A stretch of 64,000 nucleotides of DNA. Origin: Bacteroidales bacterium. GTDB taxonomy: Bacteria > Bacteroidota > Bacteroidia > Bacteroidales > F082. Below are positions 14,425 to 24,000 of the stretch, piece after piece. A program made the position numbers and the translations under genes. The DNA is taken from the NCBI GenBank assembly GCA_016291135.1, contig JAEFAE010000006.1, positions 1 through 64,000 of the forward strand. The letters run 5' to 3'. The notes under the pieces were generated by a model, which saw only the letters and a list, made by a program, of their open reading frames with translations, was not told where the DNA came from and made no database searches. The stretch's first letter is position 1. Each line of letters starts with the position of its first letter.

Positions 14425-16728
14425 ATGGCGAAGAATTTATTTTTGACAGCACTGCTCGTTTGCATGGCAGTGCTGGGCGCTAAGGCGCAAAACATCAGTG
14501 GCCGCGTGGTGGACGAAAACAACGAGGCCATCCCTTACGCCACCGTTGTGACAATGCAACTGCCCGACAGCACTTTCCTCGGTGGCGTGACCACCGACAA
14601 CGATGGCCGCTTCACGCTTGAAATAGCTTGCGACCTGCTGAAAATCAGCTTTGTGGGCTATGAGCCGAAGTTTGTCAGCCAGCCTAAAGGCAACTTGGGA
14701 ACGCTGAAAATGAATGTCGCGGCCTCCCAACTGCAAGAGGTGACCATTGCGGCCAAGCGACCTGAAATCACCAACCTGCCCGACAAGACGGTGGTCGGGG
14801 TGGAAAGCACCCTGCTCTCGTCGAGTGCGGATGGCATCGACATGCTGAAGAAAACGCCCGGCCTCTTGGTGGACGGGCAGAACAACCTCTCCGTCATCGG
14901 GCAAGGCTCGCCCATTGTTTACATCAACAACCGGCGCGTGTATTCGATGGACGAGGTCTATAACCTGAACCCTCAAAACATCAAGTCCATCGAAATCATC
15001 CACAACCCATCGTCGCAATACGAGGCCGACGCCACCGCCATCGTGAAAATCGTCACGATACGGCGCAACGACGACTTCTCGGTGCGCATCGGCGGCACGG
15101 TGACCAAGGCACGGCGTTGGAGCGAGCGTGCCTTCGCCGACGTCACCCTGTCGAAAAACAAGTTCTCGGCCAACCTCTATTATGGCTTCAACGGGCGCAA
15201 CATGCACACCATCAACAACGAGGACGTGATGGGCTACTCGATGATTGAGCACCGCGCCTACAACTTCTCGGAAAACCAGGGCCACAACGCGAAACTGATG
15301 CTGGAATACGCCCTGACCCCGAAAATGACTCTCGGATTACAGAGCATCAACAACCTGGGCAACGGGACGAGCCTGCGCGAGCAAACGACCCATTTCGAAG
15401 GGTCAGACCACACGGATTTCAAAACCGTGACCAACACCAATGAAAAGAACCTGCGAAGCAACAATACGTTGTTTTTCAACTACGACATCGACAGTCTCGG
15501 CCAGAACCTCAATGTGACCTTGGACTACACCTACAACCGATATAATGACGAGGACGCTTTCCGCAACATCATTTTGGATGGAACCGAGCATCAAGGCATC
15601 TTGAACCTCAACAAAGGCTACGGCAACACGGGCATTTACGTGGGCAAGGCAGACTACACCCTGCCGCTCCGAAACGGCAAGACTACGCTGACGGCGGGAG
15701 CGAAATACTCGCTAATCCAAACCGACAACCACATTGACTTGACAGGAAGCAACAACCTCTTGCAACATTACCATTCCGATGAGTCGAACGCTGCCACCTA
15801 CGCCAGCGTTGCGCACAATTTCTCCGACAAGTGGTCGGCCACAGCCGGACTGCGGGCTGAATATGTTGACCGTCATAATTCCTTGAACAATGTTTCCCAA
15901 GTAGATTACAATAATTTCAGCCTTTTCCCGAATGCCACCGTACAATACGAACCAGCCCAGGGATATGCTGTAGGTGCGTCCTATTCGAAACGCATTGTCC
16001 GCCCATCGCTGGATGCCCTGAACCCCAGCATGTACATCGATTCCTTGGTTAATACGATGGGCAATCCCAACTTGATTAACACCCACATCCATTCGGCACA
16101 GGTTTTTGCCAGTTTCCCCATCTCGCTCTCGGTGCGTTTTGGCTACAACTACGAAATCAACCCAATTTACAGGGAACTCTATCAAAGGGCTGACAACCTT
16201 GATCTTGGTGAATCCCGTTACAGAAACGGAGACCATACGCAAAGTTTGTTCGGCTCCATTGCGTGGAACGGAAATGTCACCAAGTGGTGGTATCTCTTCA
16301 GTTCTGTTTATTTTGGCAGGAACTATTACGAGAAGGAAGAAGAAGGCATACTGAAACAGAACAACAGGAACTACGCCATGCTTTCCGTCGGCAATATGCT
16401 GACTTTGCCTTACGATGTGAAGTTCAACCTAAATTTCTATTACGGGACACCATATCCTTCACAAAGCGTTACAGTGAAAGAGTTGTGGAGCCTCTCGACC
16501 AGTTTGGAAAAGAGTTTCCTCAACAACAATTTGACCGTGCGGCTGAGTGCCAACAACATCTTCAACACTATGCTCTATTGGCAACAGAGTATCCTTCGTG
16601 GTAATTCCTTGGTCTTCTATGATGGTGATGAACGCAACATCATGCTGAATGTCACGTATAAGTTCGGCCAATCGAAAGTGAGACTTGATTCAAGATCGGT
16701 TAGTGAGGAGGAGAGAGATAGGTTATGA
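14425..16728 (+). CDS. Outer-membrane beta-barrel protein, TonB-receptor-like, in peptide cluster
   Basis: A 767-residue protein with signal peptide 'MAKNLFLTALLVCMAVLGA' then KAQ. A carboxypeptidase-D-regulatory-like beta domain follows (about 22-100, 'ISGRVVDENNEAIPYATVV'), then a plug ('MLKKTPGLLVDGQNNLSVIG', 'INNRRVYSMDEVYNLNPQNI') and a C-terminal barrel of the OMP_b-brl_3 type. It overlaps the ABC exporter by four bases (ATGA), so it belongs to the peptide operon. No TolC homologue is present in the cluster, so the barrel may be the outer-membrane exit, a self-uptake receptor or an immunity component; the sequence does not decide. GC content is clearly higher than in the maturase gene. 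Confidence 0.9.
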   Translation: MAKNLFLTALLVCMAVLGAKAQNISGRVVDENNEAIPYATVVTMQLPDSTFLGGVTTDNDGRFTLEIACDLLKISFVGYEPKFVSQPKGNLGTLKMNVAASQLQEVTIAAKRPEITNLPDKTVVGVESTLLSSSADGIDMLKKTPGLLVDGQNNLSVIGQGSPIVYINNRRVYSMDEVYNLNPQNIKSIEIIHNPSSQYEADATAIVKIVTIRRNDDFSVRIGGTVTKARRWSERAFADVTLSKNKFSANLYYGFNGRNMHTINNEDVMGYSMIEHRAYNFSENQGHNAKLMLEYALTPKMTLGLQSINNLGNGTSLREQTTHFEGSDHTDFKTVTNTNEKNLRSNNTLFFNYDIDSLGQNLNVTLDYTYNRYNDEDAFRNIILDGTEHQGILNLNKGYGNTGIYVGKADYTLPLRNGKTTLTAGAKYSLIQTDNHIDLTGSNNLLQHYHSDESNAATYASVAHNFSDKWSATAGLRAEYVDRHNSLNNVSQVDYNNFSLFPNATVQYEPAQGYAVGASYSKRIVRPSLDALNPSMYIDSLVNTMGNPNLINTHIHSAQVFASFPISLSVRFGYNYEINPIYRELYQRADNLDLGESRYRNGDHTQSLFGSIAWNGNVTKWWYLFSSVYFGRNYYEKEEEGILKQNNRNYAMLSVGNMLTLPYDVKFNLNFYYGTPYPSQSVTVKELWSLSTSLEKSFLNNNLTVRLSANNIFNTMLYWQQSILRGNSLVFYDGDERNIMLNVTYKFGQSKVRLDSRSVSEEERDRL

Positions 16729-18911
16729 AGAGTTTTTCCTATACTCGCCAACATGATGCCATGGACTGTGGCCCGGCCTGCCTGAAGATGGTGGCTGAGT
16801 ATTATGGACGGCATTATTCCCTTGACACTCTACGAAAGGAAACTTTCATTGGGCGTGATGGCGTGTCGTTATTAGGTGTTAGTCGTGCGGCGGAGAAGAT
16901 AGGGATACGGACGGTGGGTGGAAGGCTGTCGTTTGAAGATTTAAGGGACAAAGCACCTTTACCCTGTATTGTGCATTGGAACCAGAACCATTTTGTGGTG
17001 GTTTACAAGATACGAGGCAAGAAGGTGTTTGTAGCCGACCCAGGGAAAGGCTTGATTACATATACCCTTGAGGAATTTTGCGAACATTGGCTCAGCACTC
17101 GCAAAAATGGAGTAGACAAGGGTGTCGCATTGCTGATGGAACCAACCCGTCTATTTTACGACAATAAAGGCGAAGCGGAACCCGAAAGAAGCCGGTTGAA
17201 GTTCCTGTCGGGCTATTTCCGGCCCTATGAGCGATTATTCTTGCAACTCGCTATCGGATTGTTGCTTGGTAGCCTTCTGCAATTGGTGTTCCCTTTCCTT
17301 ACACAGGCCATTGTCGATACGGGAATAGGCAACAAAGATATTGGCTTTATTTGGGTTGTGCTCATTGCGCAACTCATGCTGCTGCTGAGCCGTACGGCCA
17401 TTGATTTTATACGACGCAGGATCTTGCTTCACATTGGCACCCGTATCAACATTTCCCTTGTATCCGACTTTTTTATCAAACTGATGAAATTGCCTATGAG
17501 ATTCTTTGATACCAAGTTGGTGGGTGACTTGCTACAGCGTATCGAGGATCATGGGCGCATCGAGCGATTTCTGACAGTGCAGACATTGAGTGTGGTGTTT
17601 TCCGTGTTCAGCTTCATCGTGTTTGGCGCGGTGTTGTTGGTCTATAACTTGAACATCTTTCTTGTGTTCCTTGCCGGAAGCATTGTCTATGGCCTTTGGG
17701 TATTGCTGTTCCTGAGACGGCGGCGATTACTCGACTACCAATATTTTGAGAAACAGGCCATAAGTCGCAATGTGGTATTACAGCTCATTAACGGAATGCA
17801 GGAAATTAAGCTTCAGGGCTGTGAGCAACGCAAACGGTGGCAGTGGGAGGACGCACAAGCAGACCTGTTTGACGTAAACATGAAAACATTGACCCTCCAG
17901 CAAAACCAGGAAGCAGGTGGTGTTTGCATCAACGAACTGAAGAACATATTGACCACCGTATTGGCTGCCGCTGCGGTCATACATGGTGAGATGACCCTTG
18001 GTATGATGCTGGCTGTGCAGTATATTATCGGTCAACTCAATAGTCCTGTGGAACAGTTGGTTGGATTTGTGTATCAATGGCAAGATGTAGGCATTGCCTT
18101 GGAGCGCATTAACGAAATCCATACTAGGAAGAATGAGGAGAATGAGAATAGAACGGTAAGCAGAATCGAAGACAACGACATCACCATTGAGAACCTGTGT
18201 TTCAAATATGACGGGACTTTGCCCAATTATGTGTTGGATGGTATTAGCCTGAAGATTCCACAAGGCAAGGTGACGGCCATTGTGGGAGCAAGCGGCAGCG
18301 GAAAGACAACCTTGGTCAAGCTATTGTTGGGCTATTATTCCCCTAATGAAGGGCAAATCACGATTGGCGGCGAGGATATGGAGCGGTTCAACCTCGTGTG
18401 GTGGCGAAGCATCTGCGGTGCCGTAATGCAGGACGGTTATGTGTTTTCGGACAGCATCGCCCGTAACATTGCTGTTACGGATGATGAGATTGACATGGAG
18501 CGTCTGCGTCGCGCCGCCCGTATCGCCAACATCGCTGATTATGTGGAATCGTTGCCATTGGGTTACAATACTATGATAGGACAGGACGGGCAAGGCCTGA
18601 GCCAGGGACAACGGCAGCGGATATTGATTGCCCGGGCAGTGTATAAGAATCCACAATTCCTGTTCTTTGACGAAGCAACCAATGCTCTTGACGCTAACAA
18701 CGAGCGGGCTATTGTCGAGAACTTGAATGAGTTCTACAAAGGCAAGACGGTGGTGGTTGTGGCGCACAGACTGAGCACCGTGAGGAATGCCGACAACATT
18801 GTAGTGCTTGAGCATGGGAAAATAGTGGAGCAAGGCACCCATGCAGAGCTTACGGCTTTGAAAGGAAGTTATTATGAGCTGGTTAGGAATCAGTTGGAAC
18901 TTGGTAATTGA
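16725..18911 (+). CDS. Peptidase-containing ABC transporter (C39 bacteriocin exporter type)
   Basis: A 728-residue protein. The N-terminal C39 peptidase has the catalytic triad: Cys15 in 'DAMDCGPACLKM', His89 in 'HWNQNHFVVVY' and Asp105 in 'FVADPGKG'. A membrane domain with about six helices spans ~165-440, then an ABC domain with Walker A 'GASGSGKTT' (near 520), signature 'LSQGQRQRI', Walker B 'FLFFDEATNALD' and the H-loop 'VVAHRLS'. Such transporters cleave the leader after the double glycine and export the core peptide. Here the obvious substrate is the 63-residue precursor at 12723. It overlaps the barrel gene upstream and is followed closely by a short HlyD-like protein. Confidence 0.95.
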   Translation: MKSFSYTRQHDAMDCGPACLKMVAEYYGRHYSLDTLRKETFIGRDGVSLLGVSRAAEKIGIRTVGGRLSFEDLRDKAPLPCIVHWNQNHFVVVYKIRGKKVFVADPGKGLITYTLEEFCEHWLSTRKNGVDKGVALLMEPTRLFYDNKGEAEPERSRLKFLSGYFRPYERLFLQLAIGLLLGSLLQLVFPFLTQAIVDTGIGNKDIGFIWVVLIAQLMLLLSRTAIDFIRRRILLHIGTRINISLVSDFFIKLMKLPMRFFDTKLVGDLLQRIEDHGRIERFLTVQTLSVVFSVFSFIVFGAVLLVYNLNIFLVFLAGSIVYGLWVLLFLRRRRLLDYQYFEKQAISRNVVLQLINGMQEIKLQGCEQRKRWQWEDAQADLFDVNMKTLTLQQNQEAGGVCINELKNILTTVLAAAAVIHGEMTLGMMLAVQYIIGQLNSPVEQLVGFVYQWQDVGIALERINEIHTRKNEENENRTVSRIEDNDITIENLCFKYDGTLPNYVLDGISLKIPQGKVTAIVGASGSGKTTLVKLLLGYYSPNEGQITIGGEDMERFNLVWWRSICGAVMQDGYVFSDSIARNIAVTDDEIDMERLRRAARIANIADYVESLPLGYNTMIGQDGQGLSQGQRQRILIARAVYKNPQFLFFDEATNALDANNERAIVENLNEFYKGKTVVVVAHRLSTVRNADNIVVLEHGKIVEQGTHAELTALKGSYYELVRNQLELGN

Positions 18912-18919
18912 ATAGTATT

Positions 18920-19366
18920 ATGGCAGAAGAAAGAAACATAGAGTTGCGTAGCGAGAAGGTAAGAAACATTGTGGGAAAGATACCGCCAGCAGTGGACAGA
19001 TACGGCATTACAATTATTGGGTTAGTCCTGGTTGTCGTTGTGGCGGTTTCGATGCTGATTCCTTATAAGGAAACTGTGAGTTTTAGCGTGAAGTTTGATC
19101 CCGTGCGGTCGAAGACGGAAGGTGTGGCCTATGTGGAGGCTCGGCAGGCAGGACTGCTTCAAAAGGGATCGATCGTTTCCATTAAAGTGATGGACGAGAC
19201 GGTTGTTGGGGAGGTTGTTGCCGTTTCGGAAAAAAGGATTAATGGGAAATATGAGGTGAGCATCAGGACTTCTGAGAATGATGAGATTACGGTAAAGGAC
19301 GATTTGGATGCAGAGGTTGTGGTGATGGAAAAGAGCTGGTTTGAGGCGGTGAGAGGGAGAAGATAA
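18920..19366 (+). CDS. Short HlyD-like membrane protein
   Basis: A 148-residue protein. The ATG at 18920 is preferred to an in-frame TTG at 18908. It has one membrane helix (about 29-51, 'ITIIGLVLVVVVAVSMLIP') after a cytoplasmic N-terminus, then a beta-rich periplasmic part ('GLLQKGSIVSIKVMDETVVG', 'GKYEVSIRT') resembling the beta-barrel/lipoyl-like part of membrane-fusion proteins. It lacks the long coiled-coil hairpin and most of the length (about 400 residues) of true HlyD proteins, so it is a reduced adaptor or an unrelated protein of similar topology. Its place directly after the C39 exporter supports an accessory role in peptide export. Confidence 0.65.
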   Translation: MAEERNIELRSEKVRNIVGKIPPAVDRYGITIIGLVLVVVVAVSMLIPYKETVSFSVKFDPVRSKTEGVAYVEARQAGLLQKGSIVSIKVMDETVVGEVVAVSEKRINGKYEVSIRTSENDEITVKDDLDAEVVVMEKSWFEAVRGRR

Positions 19367-19397
19367 TGAAATCGTGTTAATGTAGGAGAACCAAAAG

Positions 19398-19616
19398 ATG
19401 AAAAGAAAGGCAATGATATTTACAATGGTGGCAATGGTTGCTGTCATGCTGTTGGCAGGATGTCATCAAGGAGACGGTACGAGACGCTCATCGAAAAAGG
19501 AAACAGAAATGTGTGTGCCAGATCCTATTGATACATCGGCGATGGACGAGGAGTTTTATAGGCGGATGCGGAGATTTGAGGCGTTGCACCCTGAAAATGT
19601 GCCGTTGGATAGGTGA
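19398..19616 (+). CDS. Small lipoprotein of the peptide cluster
   Basis: A 72-residue protein with a lipoprotein signal ('MIFTMVAMVAVMLLAGC'), then a short charged tail ('ALHPENVPLDR' at the end). No domain recognised. It is the last gene of the peptide operon, 31 bases after the HlyD-like gene. Small lipoproteins at this position can act in immunity, but nothing in the sequence shows that. Confidence 0.65.
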   Translation: MKRKAMIFTMVAMVAVMLLAGCHQGDGTRRSSKKETEMCVPDPIDTSAMDEEFYRRMRRFEALHPENVPLDR

Positions 19617-19634
19617 GGGTTTGAAAATAATTAT

Positions 19635-19642
19635 TATTTTTG
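19635..19642 (+). promoter_or_regulatory. -7 promoter element (TATTTTTG)
   Basis: TATTTTTG followed by CAACC, 44 bases before the ATG of the ATPase-nuclease gene. It fits TAnnTTTG and marks the start of a new transcription unit after the peptide cluster. Confidence 0.5.
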
Positions 19643-19686
19643 CAACCGTCATTAAGTTAATGGGCGTTTAATTAATACTATTCAAC

Positions 19687-21003
19687 ATGAAATTCTACGA
19701 CAGGGAAAAGGAACTTGAAATTCTCCAAACCAATTGGGAACAGACCACAGATAGAGGTCGGCTAACGGTGCTTATTGGACGCCGACGCATCGGGAAGACT
19801 ACGGTGCTGAGAAAAAGCGCAGATGACGCTGGACAGCCCATGCTTTACCTCTATGTATCGAAAGACAACGAAAAGGTGTTGACCGGCAAATTCCAGGATG
19901 CCGCTGAGCAAGCACTTGGGCTGCAGATATTCGGTCGTTTGGAGACCTTCGCCCAATTTTTCGAACAGGTGTTGAAGTATGGTCTGCAACACCATTTCAC
20001 GTTGGTGTTTGACGAGTTTCAGAATTTTATCAAGGTGAACCCAGCCATCCCCGGCCATATTCAAGATCTCTGGGACCGCTATCACGAGGATGTGAAGGTG
20101 AACATGGTGGCTTGCGGCAGCATCTACAACATGATGCACAAGCTATTCGACAATGAGGACGAACCGCTCTATGGCCGTCAGGACTGCCGTATGAATATGC
20201 TGCCGTTCCGCATCAGCGTGCTGAAACAGATTCTCCACGACCACAACCCCCAATATACTTCGGAAGACTTGCTTTGCCTGTACATGCTGACCGGCGGCGT
20301 GGCCAAGTATGTGGCCTGGCTGATGAACGCCAAGGCGACCACCAAGGCGAAGATGCTCCGTTGGGTGACACAGGCCGGATCGCCCTACCTCACTGAAGGC
20401 ACGGAGCTCATCATGTCGGAGTTTGGCAAGGACTACACCAACTACTTGAGCATCCTCCAATTGGTTGCTGCCGGCATGACAAAGCAGAGCGAGATTGACG
20501 GTGCTCTTGGAAAGAACACAGGGGCATTCCTTGACAATCTAGAGACAGAATACAGCTACCTCCATCACAAGCAGCCCATGTTCAGCAAGCCCAACGGGAG
20601 GAACTCGCGGTGGCAGTTGGACGACTGCTTCCTGCGGTTCTGGTTCCGCTTTATCCTACGCAACCAGGCACTGGTGGAGATGGAGCGCAACGACCTGCTG
20701 CTTGAGATTGTTGAGCGCGACTATGAGCGATACTCGGGCCTCGTGCTTGAACAGTACTTCCGTCAGAAATGGATGGAAGAGGAAAGGGTGACCGTGGTAG
20801 GCAACTATTGGGATCGCAACGGGTTGAACGAGATAGATATGATCGCCCTGAATGACATCGACAAGACAGCTGTGGTGGCAGAGATCAAACGTCAGAGGAA
20901 GAAATTCAATCCCAAGGAGTTTGCCGATAAGGTGTCAACTATTGAGAATGATCTGGCCAAATATGATGTTAAGCAGATAGGGTTGTCGATGGAAGATATG
21001 TGA
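19687..21003 (+). CDS. AAA ATPase with C-terminal PD-(D/E)xK-like domain
   Basis: A 438-residue protein of the archaeal-ATPase/DUF234 type. 'FYDREKELEIL' opens the domain, Walker A is 'GRRRIGKTTVL' (near 31-41) and Walker B is 'TLVFDEFQNF' (near 115-124). A sensor-like 'VACGSIYNMM' follows. A helical winged region covers ~240-330. The C-terminus has 'NEIDMIALND' then 'VVAEIKRQRKKFN', the D...ExK pattern of a restriction-like nuclease fold. The family is widespread in Bacteroidota, often in variable regions, and its role is unresolved; functions in DNA metabolism or conflict have been suggested. It is transcribed alone, ending convergently with the large STAND protein. Confidence 0.85.
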   Translation: MKFYDREKELEILQTNWEQTTDRGRLTVLIGRRRIGKTTVLRKSADDAGQPMLYLYVSKDNEKVLTGKFQDAAEQALGLQIFGRLETFAQFFEQVLKYGLQHHFTLVFDEFQNFIKVNPAIPGHIQDLWDRYHEDVKVNMVACGSIYNMMHKLFDNEDEPLYGRQDCRMNMLPFRISVLKQILHDHNPQYTSEDLLCLYMLTGGVAKYVAWLMNAKATTKAKMLRWVTQAGSPYLTEGTELIMSEFGKDYTNYLSILQLVAAGMTKQSEIDGALGKNTGAFLDNLETEYSYLHHKQPMFSKPNGRNSRWQLDDCFLRFWFRFILRNQALVEMERNDLLLEIVERDYERYSGLVLEQYFRQKWMEEERVTVVGNYWDRNGLNEIDMIALNDIDKTAVVAEIKRQRKKFNPKEFADKVSTIENDLAKYDVKQIGLSMEDM

Positions 21004-21038
21004 TGTCTGTATTGCAGAACCAGTATGGTGGGTGGCTG

Positions 21039-24000
21039 TTATTTCTGCTTCTTACTTAACGCCATGCTGGGGCTATTAAGCAATATGAGTCCGGCCATGT
21101 CACCTAAGCGCTGGACCCTCTTAAAGTCGAGGTTGTGGTTGTAAACATAGCTCCTAACCCTTGCCCTAACAATGTTCAACACCACTGGATTGTTTTTATG
21201 TTTAGAAATTATTTCCTGAAGATCACTGTCTTTTAGTGGTTCATAATAACTTTTGATGGTAAAGGTGATAACATCAGCGGCAGGTGTCTTTATTATTTCT
21301 TTAGACACCTTGTCGTAAATTTCGCTGATACCTGCAGTGCCAACAGAGGCTGATAGATTTGCGAACATATCGTAACAAAGCCTCAATAGCATCATATGGA
21401 GCAGATTCCTAATTTTATCTGTCAAGATCTGTTTGTCCATGTCAGATACGTTGTCATTTTGCTCAAGTATAGCATTCACTATGGAATCACGATCTTTTTC
21501 AAGTAAGTTTGTAAAGAAAGACAAAACCCTGAAGGTTGAAAGATAAGCATCTGTCAACAAATCCGCTATCTGGTCTTTTCTTAAGATATCTCTTTGGTTT
21601 TTAATTACCTGGCCTATTATCCTGTTTGCTTTGATTGTGTCATTGATTTCGCGTAAATCTTTGTCCTTTTCAAAGTCTTCATCGGTTGGGACAAACGTCT
21701 TTCCTGCTTCTGTCGCTCTTTCTTCCTCGTCACGTTCCTTTAACAATTTCTCTCGCTCTTTTCTGTGGTCCACGTCGATACGAAGGACATCCTTCTTTAC
21801 TTCTTGAACAAAATCGGCAAGCTGTTTGTAAAGTTCGTCCCCTTGGTCAAGAGTAATGGGCGTTAAATTTTCAAACGGGAGCCAGCTAGCGAATTTTATT
21901 TCCTCGATAAGAGAAAGGTCTTTGTCAAGATATGCCATGAATACTAGGATATTGCCATTCTCTTCCTTGTATAGTTTTTCACATAGACACTTGATCTCTT
22001 TTTTCTTTTCGTCACCATCCAAAGATACAATATGTTTTGCAACAAGATAGAAATAGATGTATTTGTAAGTGAATGAGTAAACTCCAGATTCTTTCTCGAC
22101 TAAGAGTCGCGCATTGGACAAAATAGCAAGAAGTCTATCTTTTTCATAAGGCATATTCCATGTTTGGACATATTCATTATAGGATTGCACATACCCTTTT
22201 TCACCATCTACATCATAGTTATATCGGAATGAATCCTTTTTATTCTTATATAATGAATATGCCATTCCTGAAAGGAATTGGATGATGCCGTCAAAGTTAG
22301 ATTGGGGAACATTTTGCTTATGTAGAGCTGACATCAGCAAACTCTGATATAAGTTGGCATAAGAAGTGGGAGCTACGTTATACGACTCAAGAGTTTCGTT
22401 CATTTCTTGAAGGAGAATCAACAAGAAAATAGGATTTGAGGGTAATAGCTGTTTCCCCAAGACATTAGAGAACTGCTCAAAGATAATCTTTATCTTGTCC
22501 AATGCCTCATTGGTGTCGATACTGAATTTGTCCGCTCCAAGAAGAAGCCATCTTTCTATCAATTTGTTCCGTTTAAGATGGCCCAATTGATGTATCAAAT
22601 ATCTTTTGATTCTGTCATCTTTTCTGCTTTTCTGCAAAAGCCCTATTATCGAGTTGTCGGTATTAGAGGTGACTACTATGAACTCATAATTCTCCAAAAC
22701 GTTCTTAAAGGCTTCGGCGATGCCGTCCTGATTCAGTGGTGATCTGTCAATATTGTCAATAAAAACGCATCGCTTTGCTTTCTCAAACTGTAAAAATTGA
22801 TCATAGTCTATCTTGTCGGCAACATATTGTTCTTTATATGCTTCTTTCAGAATGCCTCCGAGTTTTACGACTTTCACATTCTGACCTTTTACAAACAGTG
22901 GATATATTCCGTTTTGGTAGCATTGTCTAATCAGCATCTTTAACAATGAAGTTTTCCCGGACTGGGGATCGCCTTCGATGAAAATGACTTGGCCCTCGGA
23001 ACAAGTATTCATTAGATTCTCTGCATCCACATATGTATACATCCTTTGATTATCCAAGCATGACATGGGTTCCAAATCTGGATAGACATAAATATCATCT
23101 AATGTAAGGTTTTTCTTGACGGGATGTTGAATAGGTGCGTCAAGTCTTGACAAGAAATCATTGTGGGTGGGGGTAAACGACAAAGAGTGTTTTTTAAACA
23201 TAATGGTCTGCGGTGTCAAATCGTCCTGATAGGAGGAACCGTCAGAATCCAGCACTATTTCAGAAGGGCTAAGCGTCATCTCCTCTGTTTCGTCATCAAG
23301 TACTGAGACCATAAACGACTGTTCTCTGCCTTGTTGTAGGGAATTGCTCTCTAGATAGAGTATTTTATCAATATTTTCCAGATTTGAAATCACTTTTATG
23401 CCCCTTTGGTGTTCATGCCCGCACATCAGCACATTCGAGGTATGTTCAATGTGATCTTCAAAAGTCCTTTGATTGTTGTTGGCTGTTCGTGTAGAAAGCC
23501 AACCTGTTTTATGATGGAATACCGATATGACTACATCCTTTCTCGTGTCGTCAATGGCATTATTATATAAGAAGTAGTTTTCGGGAAGGAGAAGTGACTG
23601 TGGCTGCTCGTTGATAGTTGACATCAAAGCGGTGTTGTAACAATGGAATATCAGATTGCATCGGTCATTAACAGCAATGGTTTTTGAATAAGAAACGCAT
23701 GGCGAAATAGGGAAGCCGTTAAGTTTTGCAACGAAATCCCAAAAGTCTTTCTGCGGTTTCAAACAGATTTGAATAAAATCCTCTTCTTCAACAACATCGC
23801 GATTCTTAATTGTATCGATGATAACGGGTCTAACCGGATCGTCTATATTGAAATTGATATCATGGTTACCTGGCACAAATACGTAATCAAAACCATCGAG
23901 GGACGCCTCTTTCTGCAGCTCTGTTTTCAAATCATTAAAGAACTTTTCGGCTAAACTATAATTTGCAACTTTTCCTTTATCGATGATGTCGCCTGAAACA

